A stretch of DNA of 64,000 nucleotides from DAIDKA01 sp963726995 (GCA_963726995.1 CAVSEP010000006.1:1178001-1242000), one strand, 5' to 3'. Shown: positions 42,453 to 52,676, numbered from the stretch's first letter. The notes: a model not told the origin generated them from the sequence alone. Translations and numbers: made by a program.

Positions 42453-43810
42453 ACCAGGCCCATCACAAACCGACCGTCGCGGTGATCGTGGGACTGGGGG
42501 TCACGGGCCTGTCGTGCGCGCGTTATCTGTTGGCGCAGGGCTGGCAGGTCAGCGTGACCGACAGCCGCGAGGATCCGCCCGGGCGGGCGGCGCTGGCGCA
42601 ACTCGCGCCGCATCTCACGGTGCGCTTCGGCGGCCTGGACGTGAGCCTGCTGGAGCGCGCCAGCTGCGTGCTGGCCTCCCCCGGCGTGGCTCTGTCGGAT
42701 CCCTTCTTCGTGGAGGCGCGCCGGCGCGGCATCAGCGTCGTGGGCGACATTGAAATCTTCGCCGCCGGGGTCGACGCGCCGGTCGTGGGAATCACCGGCA
42801 CCAACGGCAAGAGCACCGTGACCACGCTGGTGGCCCGCATGGCCGAGCGCGCCGGCCTGCAGGTTCGGGTGGGCGGCAACCTGGGCGAGCCTGCGCTGGA
42901 CCTGCTGGCGGCCGCGCGGGCGGATACCCGGCCCACCGATCTGTATGTGCTGGAACTTTCCAGCTACCAGCTGGAGACGACTGCCTCGCTGGAACTGCGC
43001 GCCGCGACGGTGCTCAACGTGACGCCGGATCACATGGACCGCTATGCCGGGCTGGCCGACTACGCGGCCGCCAAGGCCCGCATCTTCGCGCACTGCGACA
43101 CGGCGGTGATCAATCTGGACGACCCGCTGGTGGCAGCGATGGCGCAAGAGGCGCCGCGCGTCGTGGGCTTCTCGCTGCGCGATGCGCCGGGTGCGGACTA
43201 CACCATCGGCAAGCGCGCGGCCGGCAAGCCGTGGCTGCTGCGTCGCGGAGAACCGCTGCTGGCGCTGGAGGCCATGCGCCTGAAGGGTCTGCACAATGCG
43301 GCGAATGCGCTGGCCGCGCTGGCCCTCGGCGAGGCCATCGGGCTGCCGCTTGCCGCCATGCTCGATGAGCTCGGCAGCTTCCCGGGCCTGCCGCACCGCT
43401 CGCAGTGGGTGGCCGATGTGCGCGGCGTCAGCTACGTGGACGACTCCAAGGGCACGAATGTGGGCGCGACCCTGGCGGCGGTCGCGGGACTTGCCGGGCC
43501 GCTGATCGTGATCGCCGGCGGCGACGGCAAGGCGCAGGACTTCGCGCCGCTGCGCGATGCATTCCGCGGCAAGGTGCGCTGCGTGGTGCTCATCGGTCGC
43601 GACGCGCCCGCCATCGAACAGGCGCTGCACAACGTCTGCCCCATCAAGCGCAGCGCCAGCATGCCCGAGGCGGTGCGCGCGGCGGCCGAGGTGGCCCGGC
43701 CCGGCGATACCGTACTGCTGTCACCGGCCTGCGCGAGCCTGGACATGTTCCGCAACTACGCACACCGCGGCGATGTCTTCAGCAGCGCGGTCAGGGAGCT
43801 GGCGGCATGA
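42449..43810 (+). CDS. murD: UDP-MurNAc-L-Ala-D-Glu ligase
   Basis: 453 aa Mur ligase: N-terminal Rossmann VGLGVTGLSCARYLL, ATP loop ITGTNGKSTVTTLVARM, LELSSYQLETT, NVTPDHMDRY and YVDDSKGTNVGATLAAV. It adds D-glutamate. ATGA overlaps on both sides. Confidence 0.96.
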   Translation: MNQAHHKPTVAVIVGLGVTGLSCARYLLAQGWQVSVTDSREDPPGRAALAQLAPHLTVRFGGLDVSLLERASCVLASPGVALSDPFFVEARRRGISVVGDIEIFAAGVDAPVVGITGTNGKSTVTTLVARMAERAGLQVRVGGNLGEPALDLLAAARADTRPTDLYVLELSSYQLETTASLELRAATVLNVTPDHMDRYAGLADYAAAKARIFAHCDTAVINLDDPLVAAMAQEAPRVVGFSLRDAPGADYTIGKRAAGKPWLLRRGEPLLALEAMRLKGLHNAANALAALALGEAIGLPLAAMLDELGSFPGLPHRSQWVADVRGVSYVDDSKGTNVGATLAAVAGLAGPLIVIAGGDGKAQDFAPLRDAFRGKVRCVVLIGRDAPAIEQALHNVCPIKRSASMPEAVRAAAEVARPGDTVLLSPACASLDMFRNYAHRGDVFSSAVRELAA

Positions 43811-44997
43811 ATGCCGTGGCACCGCTCGCCTTCGCGCGCTCCGGGCACCGCAAGGGCGGCCTGCGCATCGACATCGTGATGGTGGCACTGCTGGCCGCCA
43901 CGGTCCTGTTCGGCCTGATCATGGTCACCTCGGCGTCGATCTCCGTGGCCAGCCAGGAATCCGCGGCCAACAGCTTTGCGTACCTGGAGAAGCAGCTGGT
44001 CTTCCTCGGCGTCGGCATCGGCGCCGGCGCCATCCTCTTCTGCCTGCGATCGGAGCAACTGGAGCGCCTGTCGGTGCCGCTGCTGTTCCTGGGGCTGGCT
44101 CTGCTGCTGTTCGTCGCCATCCCCGGCATCGGCCATCGCAGTCACGGCAGCCGGCGCTGGCTGCAGCTGGGGGGATTTGCATTCCAGGTGTCGGAACTGG
44201 CGCGGCTGCTGATCATCATCTACGTGGCGAGCTATGCCGTGCGCAAGGAAGAGGAGTTGCGCGGCACCTTGAGCGGACTGGTCAAGCCGTTGGGCGTGCT
44301 GCTGTTTGCCGGCGTGCTGCTGCTGGCCGAGCCGGACATGGGAGCTGCCACGGTGCTGTTCGCCACTGGCTTCATCCTGCTGTTCCTCGCGGGCGGCCGC
44401 CTGCGCTGGATGACGCTGCTGGTGCTGTGCGCCGGCGCGCTGTTCATCGTGGTGGCGGAATCCTCGGGCTACCGGCGGGCGCGCATCACCGCCTTCCTGC
44501 ATCCCTTCGATGATCCCTTTCACTCGGGCTTCCAGCTGGTGCAGTCGCTGATCGCGGTCGGCCGCGGGCAGCTGTTCGGGGTCGGGCTGGGCGAGAGCGT
44601 CCAGAAGCTCTTCTACCTGCCCGAGGCCCACAGCGACTTCATATTCGCGGTGCTCGCCGAGGAGCTGGGCCTGGCCGGCGTGCTGCTTACCTTAAGCCTG
44701 TTTCTGGCACTGGCCTGGCGCAGCCTGCACACCGCGCGCCTGGCACATGAGGTGGGCATGAAGTTCGGCGCCTACCTGGCGGCCGGTTTCGGCGTGTGGA
44801 TCGGCGTGCAGGCGCTCATCAACATCGGCGTGAACATGGGCGTGCTGCCCACCAAGGGACTGACGCTGCCGTTGATGAGCTACGGCGGCTCGAGCCTGGT
44901 GGTGGCGCTGATGTGGGCGGCCATCGTACTGCGCGTGCATCACGAGGCGACCCAGCCCTCGCGCAGCGCCCCGGCGCGTGCGCGGGAGGACGAATGA
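43807..44997 (+). CDS. ftsW: Septal peptidoglycan glycosyltransferase FtsW
   Basis: 396 aa SEDS protein with ten predicted membrane helices. Family blocks are SRRWLQLGGFAFQVSELARL, LLAEPDMGAATVLFATGF, GVGLGESVQKLFYLPEAHSD (catalytic aspartate region of SEDS enzymes) and GLTLPLMSYGGSSL. It polymerises lipid II with FtsI. The start at 43807 lies in the murD stop overlap; the longer frame upstream is not used. Confidence 0.96.
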   Translation: MNAVAPLAFARSGHRKGGLRIDIVMVALLAATVLFGLIMVTSASISVASQESAANSFAYLEKQLVFLGVGIGAGAILFCLRSEQLERLSVPLLFLGLALLLFVAIPGIGHRSHGSRRWLQLGGFAFQVSELARLLIIIYVASYAVRKEEELRGTLSGLVKPLGVLLFAGVLLLAEPDMGAATVLFATGFILLFLAGGRLRWMTLLVLCAGALFIVVAESSGYRRARITAFLHPFDDPFHSGFQLVQSLIAVGRGQLFGVGLGESVQKLFYLPEAHSDFIFAVLAEELGLAGVLLTLSLFLALAWRSLHTARLAHEVGMKFGAYLAAGFGVWIGVQALINIGVNMGVLPTKGLTLPLMSYGGSSLVVALMWAAIVLRVHHEATQPSRSAPARAREDE

Positions 44998-46085
44998 GAA
45001 CGCGCCCGGTCCTGATCATGGCGGGCGGCACCGGCGGACACGTCTATCCGGCCCTGGCGCTGGCGCGGCTGCTGCGCCGCCGGGCCCAGCCGGTGGTGTG
45101 GCTGGGCACCCGCAAGGGACTGGAGGCGCGCGTCATTCCGGCCGAGCAGATTCCCATCGAGTGGCTGTCGGTCGGCGGACTGCGCGGCAAGGGCATCGCT
45201 ACGCTGCTGCTGGCGCCGTTTCGCCTCGCTGTCGCGCTGTGGCAGGCGCTGCGGGTGATGCGCCGCCACCGTCCCCTCGCGGTCGTGGGTCTGGGCGGCT
45301 TCGTGACCGGACCGGGCGGCATCGCCGCCTGGCTCACGCGCCGGCCGCTCATCATTCATGAACAGAATGCCGTCGCCGGCTTCACCAACCGTTGTCTGGC
45401 GCATTTCGCCGATGAAGTGCTGGAAGCGTTTCCCGACAGTTTCAGCCGCGAGGTGCGGGCGCGCACCATCGGCAACCCGGTGCGCGAGGATATCGCGGCG
45501 GCCGCGACGCCGCAGGTGCGCTTCGCCGGCCGTCACGGGGCGCTCAACGTGCTGGTGTTCGGCGGCAGCCAGGGCGCCGTGCGCCTGAACACTGTGGTGC
45601 CGCTGGCGCTGGCGCAGCTGGGTCCCGAGCGCCATTCGCTCAACGTGCGCCACCAGGCCGGCGCCCGCTGGCAGGAAGCGGCGGCGCAGAACTATGCCCG
45701 CAGCGGTGTGCGCGCCGAAGTGACCGCATTCATCGAGGACATGGCCGAGGCCTACGGCTGGGCCGATCTGGTGATCTGTCGTTCCGGTGCCCTCACGGTG
45801 TGTGAACTCGCGGCCGTGGGCGTGGCCTCCATCCTGGTGCCGTTTCCGGCCGCGGTGGATGATCACCAGACGGTCAATGCGCGCTACCTGGTGGACCAGG
45901 GCGCCGCATTGCTGATCGCGGACCGGGATCTGACGCCGCAGCGCCTGGCCGAGACGCTGCAGAAGCTGTGCACCGATAGGGCACGGCTGCTGGAAATGGC
46001 CATCCGCGCCCGCGAGCTGGCCCAGCCGCGCGCGGCGCAGGATCTGGCCGAGACCTGCCTGCGCTACACGGCGGGTGCGGCATGA
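44994..46085 (+). CDS. murG: UDP-GlcNAc:lipid I N-acetylglucosamine transferase
   Basis: 363 aa GT-B enzyme forming lipid II on the inner face of the membrane. Motifs include IMAGGTGGHVYPALALARLL, HEQNAVAGFTNR, LVFGGSQGAVRLN and RSGALTVCELAAVGVASILV with PFPAAVDDHQTVNA. ATGA overlap with ftsW and with murC. Confidence 0.97.
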   Translation: MRTRPVLIMAGGTGGHVYPALALARLLRRRAQPVVWLGTRKGLEARVIPAEQIPIEWLSVGGLRGKGIATLLLAPFRLAVALWQALRVMRRHRPLAVVGLGGFVTGPGGIAAWLTRRPLIIHEQNAVAGFTNRCLAHFADEVLEAFPDSFSREVRARTIGNPVREDIAAAATPQVRFAGRHGALNVLVFGGSQGAVRLNTVVPLALAQLGPERHSLNVRHQAGARWQEAAAQNYARSGVRAEVTAFIEDMAEAYGWADLVICRSGALTVCELAAVGVASILVPFPAAVDDHQTVNARYLVDQGAALLIADRDLTPQRLAETLQKLCTDRARLLEMAIRARELAQPRAAQDLAETCLRYTAGAA

Positions 46086-47524
46086 TTCTGGATCGCGCCG
46101 ACCGCATGCGCCGCATTCACACCATCCACCTGATCGGCATCGGTGGCAGCGGCATGAGCGGCATCGCCGAAGTGCTCATCAACCTGGGCTATCGGGTGCA
46201 GGGATCGGATCTCAAGGCAAATGCGGTCACCCAGCGCCTGGTGCAGCTGGGAGCCAGGATCGCGATCGGCCATGCGGACAAGAACATAGACGGCGCCGAT
46301 GTCGTGGTCATCTCCAGCGCCGTGCCGGCGCAGAACCCGGAAGTGGTGGCGGCGCTCGCCGCCCGGATCCCGGTCGTGCAGCGCGCCGAGATGCTGGGCG
46401 AGCTGATGCGGTTCCGCTACTCGATTGCGGTGGCCGGCACCCACGGCAAGACGACGACCACCAGTCTGGTCGCCAGTATTCTGGCGGAGGGCGGCGCGGA
46501 TCCCACCTTCGTGATCGGTGGCCGCCTCAAGAGCGCCGACAGCAATGCGCGGCTGGGTTCGGGCCGCTATCTGGTGGCCGAGGCGGATGAGAGCGACGCC
46601 AGCTTCACGCACCTGCAGCCGCTGATCGCCATCGTCACCAACATCGACAATGACCACCTCGGCACGCACGACGGGGATTTCGAGCGGCTCAAATCAAGCT
46701 TCGTGGAATTCCTGCACAACCTGCCGTTCTACGGGCTGGCCATTCTGTGCCTGGATGATGCGACGCTGGCCGCCGTCATGCCGCGCATCAGCCGGCCGGT
46801 CATGACCTACGGCCTGGCCGCTGCGGCCGACGTGCGCGCGGTCAACCTGCGGCGCAACGGGCTGCAGACGCAGTTCGACGTGCTGCGTTCCGGTACCGCG
46901 GCCCGCTCCGGGGGCGGTGCCGCACTCACCGTCACCTTGAACCTGCCGGGCACCCACAACGTCAGCAACGCGCTGGCGGCGATCGCCGTGGCCACCGAGC
47001 TCGGCATCGAAGATGCCGCGATCGCGCGCGCCCTGGCCGCCTTCCAGGGCATCGACCGGCGTCTGCAGCACGTGGGCGAGGTGCGGCTGCCGGGCGGTGT
47101 GGTCACGATCGTGGATGACTACGGTCATCACCCGACGGAGATCGCGGCGACCCTGGAGGCCGTGCGTCAGGGCTATCCGGGACGGCGGCTGGTGCTGGCC
47201 TTCCAGCCGCATCGCTATACCCGCACCCGCGACCTCATCGATGACTTCGGCCGGGTGCTCTCGCAGGCCGATGTGCTGTTGGTGACCGAGGTGTACTCGG
47301 CCGGCGAGGCGCCCATCAACGGTGCCGACGGCCGGGCCATCTGCCGTGCGGTGCGCTCGCGCGCGCAAGTCGAGCCGGTGTTCGTCGAGAACGTGGAAGG
47401 CCTGGGAGCGGCCCTGCAGGGCATGATCCAGGGCGGGGATGTGGTGGTCACCATGGGCGCCGGCAACATCAACGCCGTCTCGCATGGCCTGCCGGCGCTG
47501 CTCGCGCAGCAGGTGCGCCCATGA
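46082..47524 (+). CDS. murC: UDP-MurNAc L-alanine ligase
   Basis: 480 aa Mur ligase. The N-terminal motif is HLIGIGGSGMSGIAEVL, the ATP loop VAGTHGKTTTTSLVASIL, and EADESDASF and DDYGHHPTEIAATL follow. It adds L-alanine to UDP-MurNAc. Compared with Mpl at the left end of the window, GSGMSG replaces GTFMGG, confirming two distinct paralogues. Confidence 0.96.
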   Translation: MILDRADRMRRIHTIHLIGIGGSGMSGIAEVLINLGYRVQGSDLKANAVTQRLVQLGARIAIGHADKNIDGADVVVISSAVPAQNPEVVAALAARIPVVQRAEMLGELMRFRYSIAVAGTHGKTTTTSLVASILAEGGADPTFVIGGRLKSADSNARLGSGRYLVAEADESDASFTHLQPLIAIVTNIDNDHLGTHDGDFERLKSSFVEFLHNLPFYGLAILCLDDATLAAVMPRISRPVMTYGLAAAADVRAVNLRRNGLQTQFDVLRSGTAARSGGGAALTVTLNLPGTHNVSNALAAIAVATELGIEDAAIARALAAFQGIDRRLQHVGEVRLPGGVVTIVDDYGHHPTEIAATLEAVRQGYPGRRLVLAFQPHRYTRTRDLIDDFGRVLSQADVLLVTEVYSAGEAPINGADGRAICRAVRSRAQVEPVFVENVEGLGAALQGMIQGGDVVVTMGAGNINAVSHGLPALLAQQVRP

Positions 47525-48415
47525 TGCCGGTCGCCGCACAGTTCGGCGAGCGCGTGCGGCGCGATGAACCCATGAGCCGGCACACCTCCTGGCATGTCGG
47601 GGGTGCGGCCGAAATCTTCTTCACCCCAAAGGATCGGGACGACCTGCAGGCATTCCTGGGCACCGTGCCGGAGGGCACGCCCATTCACTTCATCGGTCTG
47701 GGCAGCAATCTGCTGGTGCGCGACGGCGGCATTCGCGGCGTGGTCGTGGCCACGCAGGAAGCGCTGCTGCGGCTCGAACGCGTCGATGCGACCACCGTGT
47801 ACGGCGAAGCCGGCGTGCCCTGCGCGCGCATCGCGCGCCAGTGCATCCAGTGGCAGTTGGGCGGCGCGGAATTCTTCGCCGGCATACCCGGCACCCTGGG
47901 CGGCGCGCTCGCCATGAACGCGGGCGCCTTCGGCGGGGAGACCTGGAACTGCGTGGTGTCGGTCGAAACCCTCGATCGCGCACGGCCGCCAGCACACGCG
48001 CGTTCCCGGGGAATACTCGGTGAGCTACCGGCACGTCACGGCCAGCCACCCCGAGGAGTGGTTCGCCGCCGCGCACATGCGCTTCGCGCACAATGCCGAC
48101 ATCGATGATACCCAGCTGCGTGAGCTGCTGGCGCGACGCCGGCAGTCCCAGCCCATCGGTGAATGGAGCTGTGGTTCGGTATTCAAGAACCCGCCCGGCG
48201 ATCACGCCGCGCGGCTCATCGAAACCGCGGGCCTGAAGGGCGCGCGCGTCGGGGACGCGTCGGTGTCACTCAAACACGCAAATTTCATCATCAATCACGG
48301 TGCGGCAACCGCGCGCGACCTGGAGCAGCTGGTGCTGCAGGTGCAGTCGCGGGTTCTGGCGGCGCATGGCATTGCCCTGCAGCCGGAAGTGCGCATCGTC
48401 GGGGAAGCGCTCTGA
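47521..48415 (+). CDS. murB: UDP-N-acetylenolpyruvoylglucosamine reductase (frameshifted)
   Basis: FAD-dependent reductase completing UDP-MurNAc. The first part (HTSWHVGGAAEIFF, FIGLGSNLLVRDGG, GIPGTLGGALAMNAGAFG) runs from 47521 and loses frame near 47980. The rest (TRVPGEYSVSYRHV, SCGSVFKNPPGDHAARLI, SLKHANFIINHG) continues one base later to 48415. Deleting one G in CGATCGCGCACGG restores ETLDRHGRQHTRV and a protein of about 297 aa. All catalytic regions are intact. The gene is essential and no second copy is seen, so a consensus error is the simplest explanation. Confidence 0.92.
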
Positions 48416-49392
48416 TGCGTATCAGGCAGGATAAGTCGGCGGCGCGCAGCGCGCACAGCCCGAAGGAGTTCGGCCGGGTCGCCGTGGTCTACGGCGGCAC
48501 CTCCACCGAACGGGAGGTCTCGCTGAAGACCGGGGCCGCGGTGCTCGCCGCCCTTAAGCGCCGGGGCGTGGACGCGCATGGCTTCGATCCGCGCGACCAG
48601 CTGCTGCCGGAGCTGCTGGCGAGCAGGACCGAGCGGGTGTGGATCGCGCTGCATGGTCCCGGTGGTGAGGACGGGACCCTGCAGGGCGCACTGGAGTGCC
48701 TGGGTCTGCCGTACACCGGGAGCGGCGTGATGGGCTCGGCGATCGGCATGGACAAGCTGCGCACCAAGCGCCTGGCCCAGGCCATCGGCATTCCCACCAG
48801 CGACTATGTGGAACTGACCGGCGAGCAGGACCTGGACGGCGCGCTCGCGCGTCTGAAGCTGCCGCTGATCGTGAAGCCCGCGACCCAGGGGTCCAGCGTG
48901 GGCATGACCAAGGTTGAACGGGCCGAGGATCTTGCGCCCGCCTACCGGGTCGCGGCCGCCGTCGATCACAGTGTGCTGGCGGAGGCGTGGATCACCGGCG
49001 CCGAGTACACCGTGTCGATTCTCAATGACCGGGCCTTGCCCTCGATCCGCATCCAGCCGGCCAAGACCTTCTATGACTATGAGGCGAAGTATCTGCGCAA
49101 TGACACGCAGTACTTCGTGCCGTCGGGTCTGTCGAAGCCGGCCGAGGACCATCTGGCGGCCCTGGGTCTGGCGGCATTCGCCGCCGTTGGCGCGGAGGGC
49201 TGGGGACGGGCGGACTTCATGATGGATGGCACCGGGCGCCCGCAGCTGCTGGAAGTGAACACGGTACCCGGCATGACCGATCACAGCCTGGTGCCCATGG
49301 CGGCCAAGGCCGCGGGTATCGACTTCGACGAGCTGGTGTGGCGCATCCTGGAAACCAGCTTCACCCGCGTGCCGCTGCAGGGGTCGGGCTAG
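48415..49392 (+). CDS. ddl: D-alanine--D-alanine ligase
   Basis: 325 aa ATP-grasp enzyme. N-terminal GRVAVVYGGTSTEREVSLKT, then ALHGPGGEDGTLQGALECLG, LIVKPATQGSSVGMTKV and WGRADFMMDGTGRPQLLEVN with PGMTDHSLVP. It supplies the dipeptide for MurF. The ATG shares a base with the murB stop; the stop is directly followed by the ftsQ ATG. Confidence 0.95.
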   Translation: MRIRQDKSAARSAHSPKEFGRVAVVYGGTSTEREVSLKTGAAVLAALKRRGVDAHGFDPRDQLLPELLASRTERVWIALHGPGGEDGTLQGALECLGLPYTGSGVMGSAIGMDKLRTKRLAQAIGIPTSDYVELTGEQDLDGALARLKLPLIVKPATQGSSVGMTKVERAEDLAPAYRVAAAVDHSVLAEAWITGAEYTVSILNDRALPSIRIQPAKTFYDYEAKYLRNDTQYFVPSGLSKPAEDHLAALGLAAFAAVGAEGWGRADFMMDGTGRPQLLEVNTVPGMTDHSLVPMAAKAAGIDFDELVWRILETSFTRVPLQGSG

Positions 49393-50190
49393 ATGTTCGA
49401 CCTGCGTCCAAAGAATCGCCGCCGCCGTGCCAGCCAGCCCTCGCGCTGGTCGCTGCCGGCCATGCCGTGGGCCACCCTGGGCCGCTGGGCCTTGGGCGTC
49501 GGCGCCGTCGCGGCCATCCTGATGCTCACCACCTGGGCATTGAACCAGCCCATCACCACCGTGTCCGTGGCGGGACGCTTCGAGCGCGTCGCGCCGCTGG
49601 ATGTGGAGCGCGCCGTCAAGGAGAGCGCCGCGGGCAAGGGCCTGGTGAGCGTGGACCTCGCCCGGGTGCACGCGGCGGTGCGGCTGCTGCCCTGGGTGGA
49701 CACGGTCAGCGTGCAGCGCGACTGGCCGCGGGGCCTGAGCGTCACCATCGGCGAGCAGGTCGCGGCCGCGCGCTGGGGCGACAACGGTCTGCTCAACATC
49801 CGCGGCGACCTGTTCGCGCACGACGCCACGCACATTCCGCTGGAACTGCCGCGCCTGTCGGGACCGGACGGCTCCCAGACCGGGGTGGTGCAGCGCTACC
49901 TGGCCATGCGCGACCGGCTGCAGGAGCTGGGCATGCGCATCACGGCGCTGCGCCTGGATGCGCGCGGGGCCTGGCAGCTGGATCTGGACAACGGCGTGAC
50001 CGTACGGCTGGGTCGGGCGCAGCTCGACGAACGATTCAATACCTTCGTGGCGACGGCGGCCAGGATCGTGGCGCAGCGCGCCACGGATATCGCCTATGTC
50101 GACATGCGCTACGCCAATGGATTCGCCATCGGCTGGCGCAGCGCCGGGACGGGGAATGCAAAGAACGGGGGCGATTCTCGCAATGTCTAA
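49393..50190 (+). CDS. ftsQ: Cell division protein FtsQ
   Basis: 265 aa bitopic protein: basic cytoplasmic end (RPKNRRRRASQPSR), one helix at about residues 33-50, a POTRA domain starting ITTVSVAGRFERVAPLDVER, and a beta domain (LPWVDTVSVQRDWPRGLSVTI). It anchors FtsL/FtsB at the septum. It begins immediately after the ddl stop and overlaps ftsA by 8 bp. Confidence 0.93.
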   Translation: MFDLRPKNRRRRASQPSRWSLPAMPWATLGRWALGVGAVAAILMLTTWALNQPITTVSVAGRFERVAPLDVERAVKESAAGKGLVSVDLARVHAAVRLLPWVDTVSVQRDWPRGLSVTIGEQVAAARWGDNGLLNIRGDLFAHDATHIPLELPRLSGPDGSQTGVVQRYLAMRDRLQELGMRITALRLDARGAWQLDLDNGVTVRLGRAQLDERFNTFVATAARIVAQRATDIAYVDMRYANGFAIGWRSAGTGNAKNGGDSRNV

Positions 50191-51406
50191 ACGTATGGAC
50201 CGCAGTCTGATCGTCGGCCTGGATATCGGCACCTCGAAGGTGGTGGCGCTGGTGGGTGAAGTCACCGCGGACGGCAATATCGAGGTGATCGGAGTCGGCT
50301 CGCAGCCCTCGCGCGGCCTGAAGAAGGGCGTCGTCGTCAACATCGAATCCACGGTGCAGTCCATCCAGCGCGCCGTGGAGGAAGCCGAGCTCATGGCGGG
50401 GTGCCAGATTCACTCCGTCTACGCCGGCATCGCCGGCAGTCACGTGCGCAGCTTGAACTCACACGGCGTCGTGGCCATCCGTGACCGGGAAGTCTCGCAC
50501 GCCGACGTGGAGCACGTGATCGACGCCGCACGCGCCGTGGCCATTCCCGCGGACCAGAAGATCCTGCATGTGCTGCCGCAGGACTACGTGATCGACGGCC
50601 AGGAAGGCATCCGCGACCCCATCGGTATGTCCGGAGTGCGACTGGAAGCCAAGGTGCATATCGTTACCGGGGCAGAGAGCGCGGCCCAGAACATCGAGAA
50701 GTGCATCCAGCGCTGCGGCCTCGAAGTCGATGACATCGTGCTCGAGCAGCTGGCTTCCAGCTTCGCGGTACTCACCGAGGACGAACGTGAATTGGGCGTA
50801 TGCCTGGTGGACATCGGCGGCGGCACCACCGACCTGGCGGTGTTCACCGGCGGCGCCATCCGTCACACCGCCGTGATTCCCATCGCCGGCGACCAGGTCA
50901 CCAACGACATCGCGGTCTCGATGCGCACACCCACGCAGTACGCCGAGGACATCAAGGTGCGCTACGCCTGCGCACTCTCGCAGCTCGCCAATCCGGACGA
51001 GAGCATCGAGGTGCCGAGCGTGGGCGAGCGTCCCTCGCGACGCCTGGCCCGCCAGACGCTCGCCGAGATCGTCGAGCCGCGCTACGAGGAGCTGTTCGGC
51101 CTGGTGCGCGATGAACTGCGCCGCAGCGGCTTCGAGGAGACCATCGCGGCCGGCATCGTGCTCACCGGCGGCAGCGCCCGCATGGAGGGCACCATCGAAC
51201 TGGCGGAAGAGGTCTTCCACATGCCGGTGCGCCTCGGCCTGCCGCAGCATGTGACCGGCCTCGCCGAGGCGGTGCGCAGCCCGATCTATTCCACGGGAGT
51301 GGGGCTGCTGCTCTACGCCCGCGACAACACGGTCACCCGGGGAAGACGCCCGGGTGGCAAGACCGTCATCAACCGCATGAAGTCCTGGTTTCAGGGCAAT
51401 TTCTGA
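50183..51406 (+). CDS. ftsA: Cell division protein FtsA
   Basis: 407 aa actin-like ATPase tethering FtsZ to the membrane. Nucleotide motifs are LIVGLDIGTSKVVALVGEV, VCLVDIGGGTTDLAVFTGGA and GIVLTGGSARMEGTIELAEE. The C-terminal amphipathic membrane-targeting helix is INRMKSWFQGNF. The ATG lies inside the end of ftsQ. Confidence 0.97.
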   Translation: MSKRMDRSLIVGLDIGTSKVVALVGEVTADGNIEVIGVGSQPSRGLKKGVVVNIESTVQSIQRAVEEAELMAGCQIHSVYAGIAGSHVRSLNSHGVVAIRDREVSHADVEHVIDAARAVAIPADQKILHVLPQDYVIDGQEGIRDPIGMSGVRLEAKVHIVTGAESAAQNIEKCIQRCGLEVDDIVLEQLASSFAVLTEDERELGVCLVDIGGGTTDLAVFTGGAIRHTAVIPIAGDQVTNDIAVSMRTPTQYAEDIKVRYACALSQLANPDESIEVPSVGERPSRRLARQTLAEIVEPRYEELFGLVRDELRRSGFEETIAAGIVLTGGSARMEGTIELAEEVFHMPVRLGLPQHVTGLAEAVRSPIYSTGVGLLLYARDNTVTRGRRPGGKTVINRMKSWFQGNF

Positions 51407-51452
51407 TTTTCTCTTATTTGAACTGACCGCTACGGGGATCAAGGAGCCAGCA

Positions 51453-52664
51453 ATGTTTGAACTGATGGATGCATATAGCCAGAGTGCCGTGATCAAGGTG
51501 ATCGGCGTGGGCGGCGGCGGCGGCAACGCAGTCGCCCACATGGTCACCACGGGCATCGATGGTGTGGACTTCATGTGCGTCAACACGGACGCGCAGGCCT
51601 TGAAGCACTCCAAGGTGAAGACCGCACTGCAGATCGGCTGCAATATCACCAAGGGACTGGGCGCCGGGGCCGACCCGGAAGTGGGCCGTCAGGCCGCGAT
51701 GGAGGATCGCGACCGCATCGTGGAACTGGTGGAGGGTTGCGACATGCTGTTCATCACCGCCGGCATGGGCGGTGGCACCGGCACGGGCGCAGCTCCGGTG
51801 GTGGCGCAGGTGGCCAAGGAACTGGGCATTCTCACCGTCGCCGTGGTGACCCGTCCGTTCGAGATGGAAGGCGGCAAGCGCTCGCTGGTGGCCGAGCACG
51901 GCCTGGCGGAGCTGGCCAAGTACTGCGACTCGCTGATCACCATTCCCAATCAGAAGCTGCTGACGGTGCTGGGTGCGCAGACCACGCTGCTGGATGCCTT
52001 CAAGTCCGCCAACCAGGTGCTGCAGGGCGCCGTGCAGGGCATCGCGGAACTGATCACGCGTCCGGGCCTCATCAACGTGGACTTTGCGGACGTGCGCACG
52101 GTGATGGCCGAGACCGGCATGGCGATGATGGGCTCCGGGGTTGCCAGCGGCGAAGGGCGGGCCCGCGCGGCCGCCGAGGCCGCGGTGTCCTCGCCGCTGC
52201 TGGAGGACATCAACCTCTCGGGCGCGCACGGCATCCTGGTGAACGTCACGGCGGGCATGGACCTGTCGATCGGCGAGTTCCAGGAAGTCGGTAACATCGT
52301 GAAACAGTTCGCCTCGGAGGATGCGACCGTGGTGGTCGGCACCGTCATCGATCCGGAACTGACCGATGTGGTGCGGGTCACGGTGGTGGCGACCGGCCTG
52401 GGTCGGACCGCGGCCACGGCACGCGTGCCGACGGGCCAGGCGCTGACGGGCATGATGGCCCGCGAGGCCGCCCGCGAAGCCCACGGTCAGGCGCCGCCGA
52501 TGCGGATGGTGTCGCGGACCAAGCCGGCCGCGAACCCCAACTATGCGGATCTGGACAAGCCCACGTACCAGCGTCAGCGTGCGGTCGGCGACGGCCTGCG
52601 GCCGGATACCGATTCCGAGGATTTGCTGGATATTCCGGCATTTCTGCGACGTCAGGCCGATTGA
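51453..52664 (+). CDS. ftsZ: Cell division protein FtsZ
   Basis: 403 aa tubulin-like GTPase forming the Z ring. GTP motifs are IGVGGGGGNAVAHM and the tubulin signature GGGTGTGAAPVVAQ. The C-terminal peptide DLLDIPAFLRRQAD binds FtsA, ZipA and ZapD. AAGGAG precedes the ATG by 8 bp, a stronger ribosome site than most in the cluster, and a 46 bp gap separates it from ftsA. Both fit the high FtsZ level usually needed. Confidence 0.98.
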   Translation: MFELMDAYSQSAVIKVIGVGGGGGNAVAHMVTTGIDGVDFMCVNTDAQALKHSKVKTALQIGCNITKGLGAGADPEVGRQAAMEDRDRIVELVEGCDMLFITAGMGGGTGTGAAPVVAQVAKELGILTVAVVTRPFEMEGGKRSLVAEHGLAELAKYCDSLITIPNQKLLTVLGAQTTLLDAFKSANQVLQGAVQGIAELITRPGLINVDFADVRTVMAETGMAMMGSGVASGEGRARAAAEAAVSSPLLEDINLSGAHGILVNVTAGMDLSIGEFQEVGNIVKQFASEDATVVVGTVIDPELTDVVRVTVVATGLGRTAATARVPTGQALTGMMAREAAREAHGQAPPMRMVSRTKPAANPNYADLDKPTYQRQRAVGDGLRPDTDSEDLLDIPAFLRRQAD

Positions 52665-52676
52665 TGGGGCAACGTT

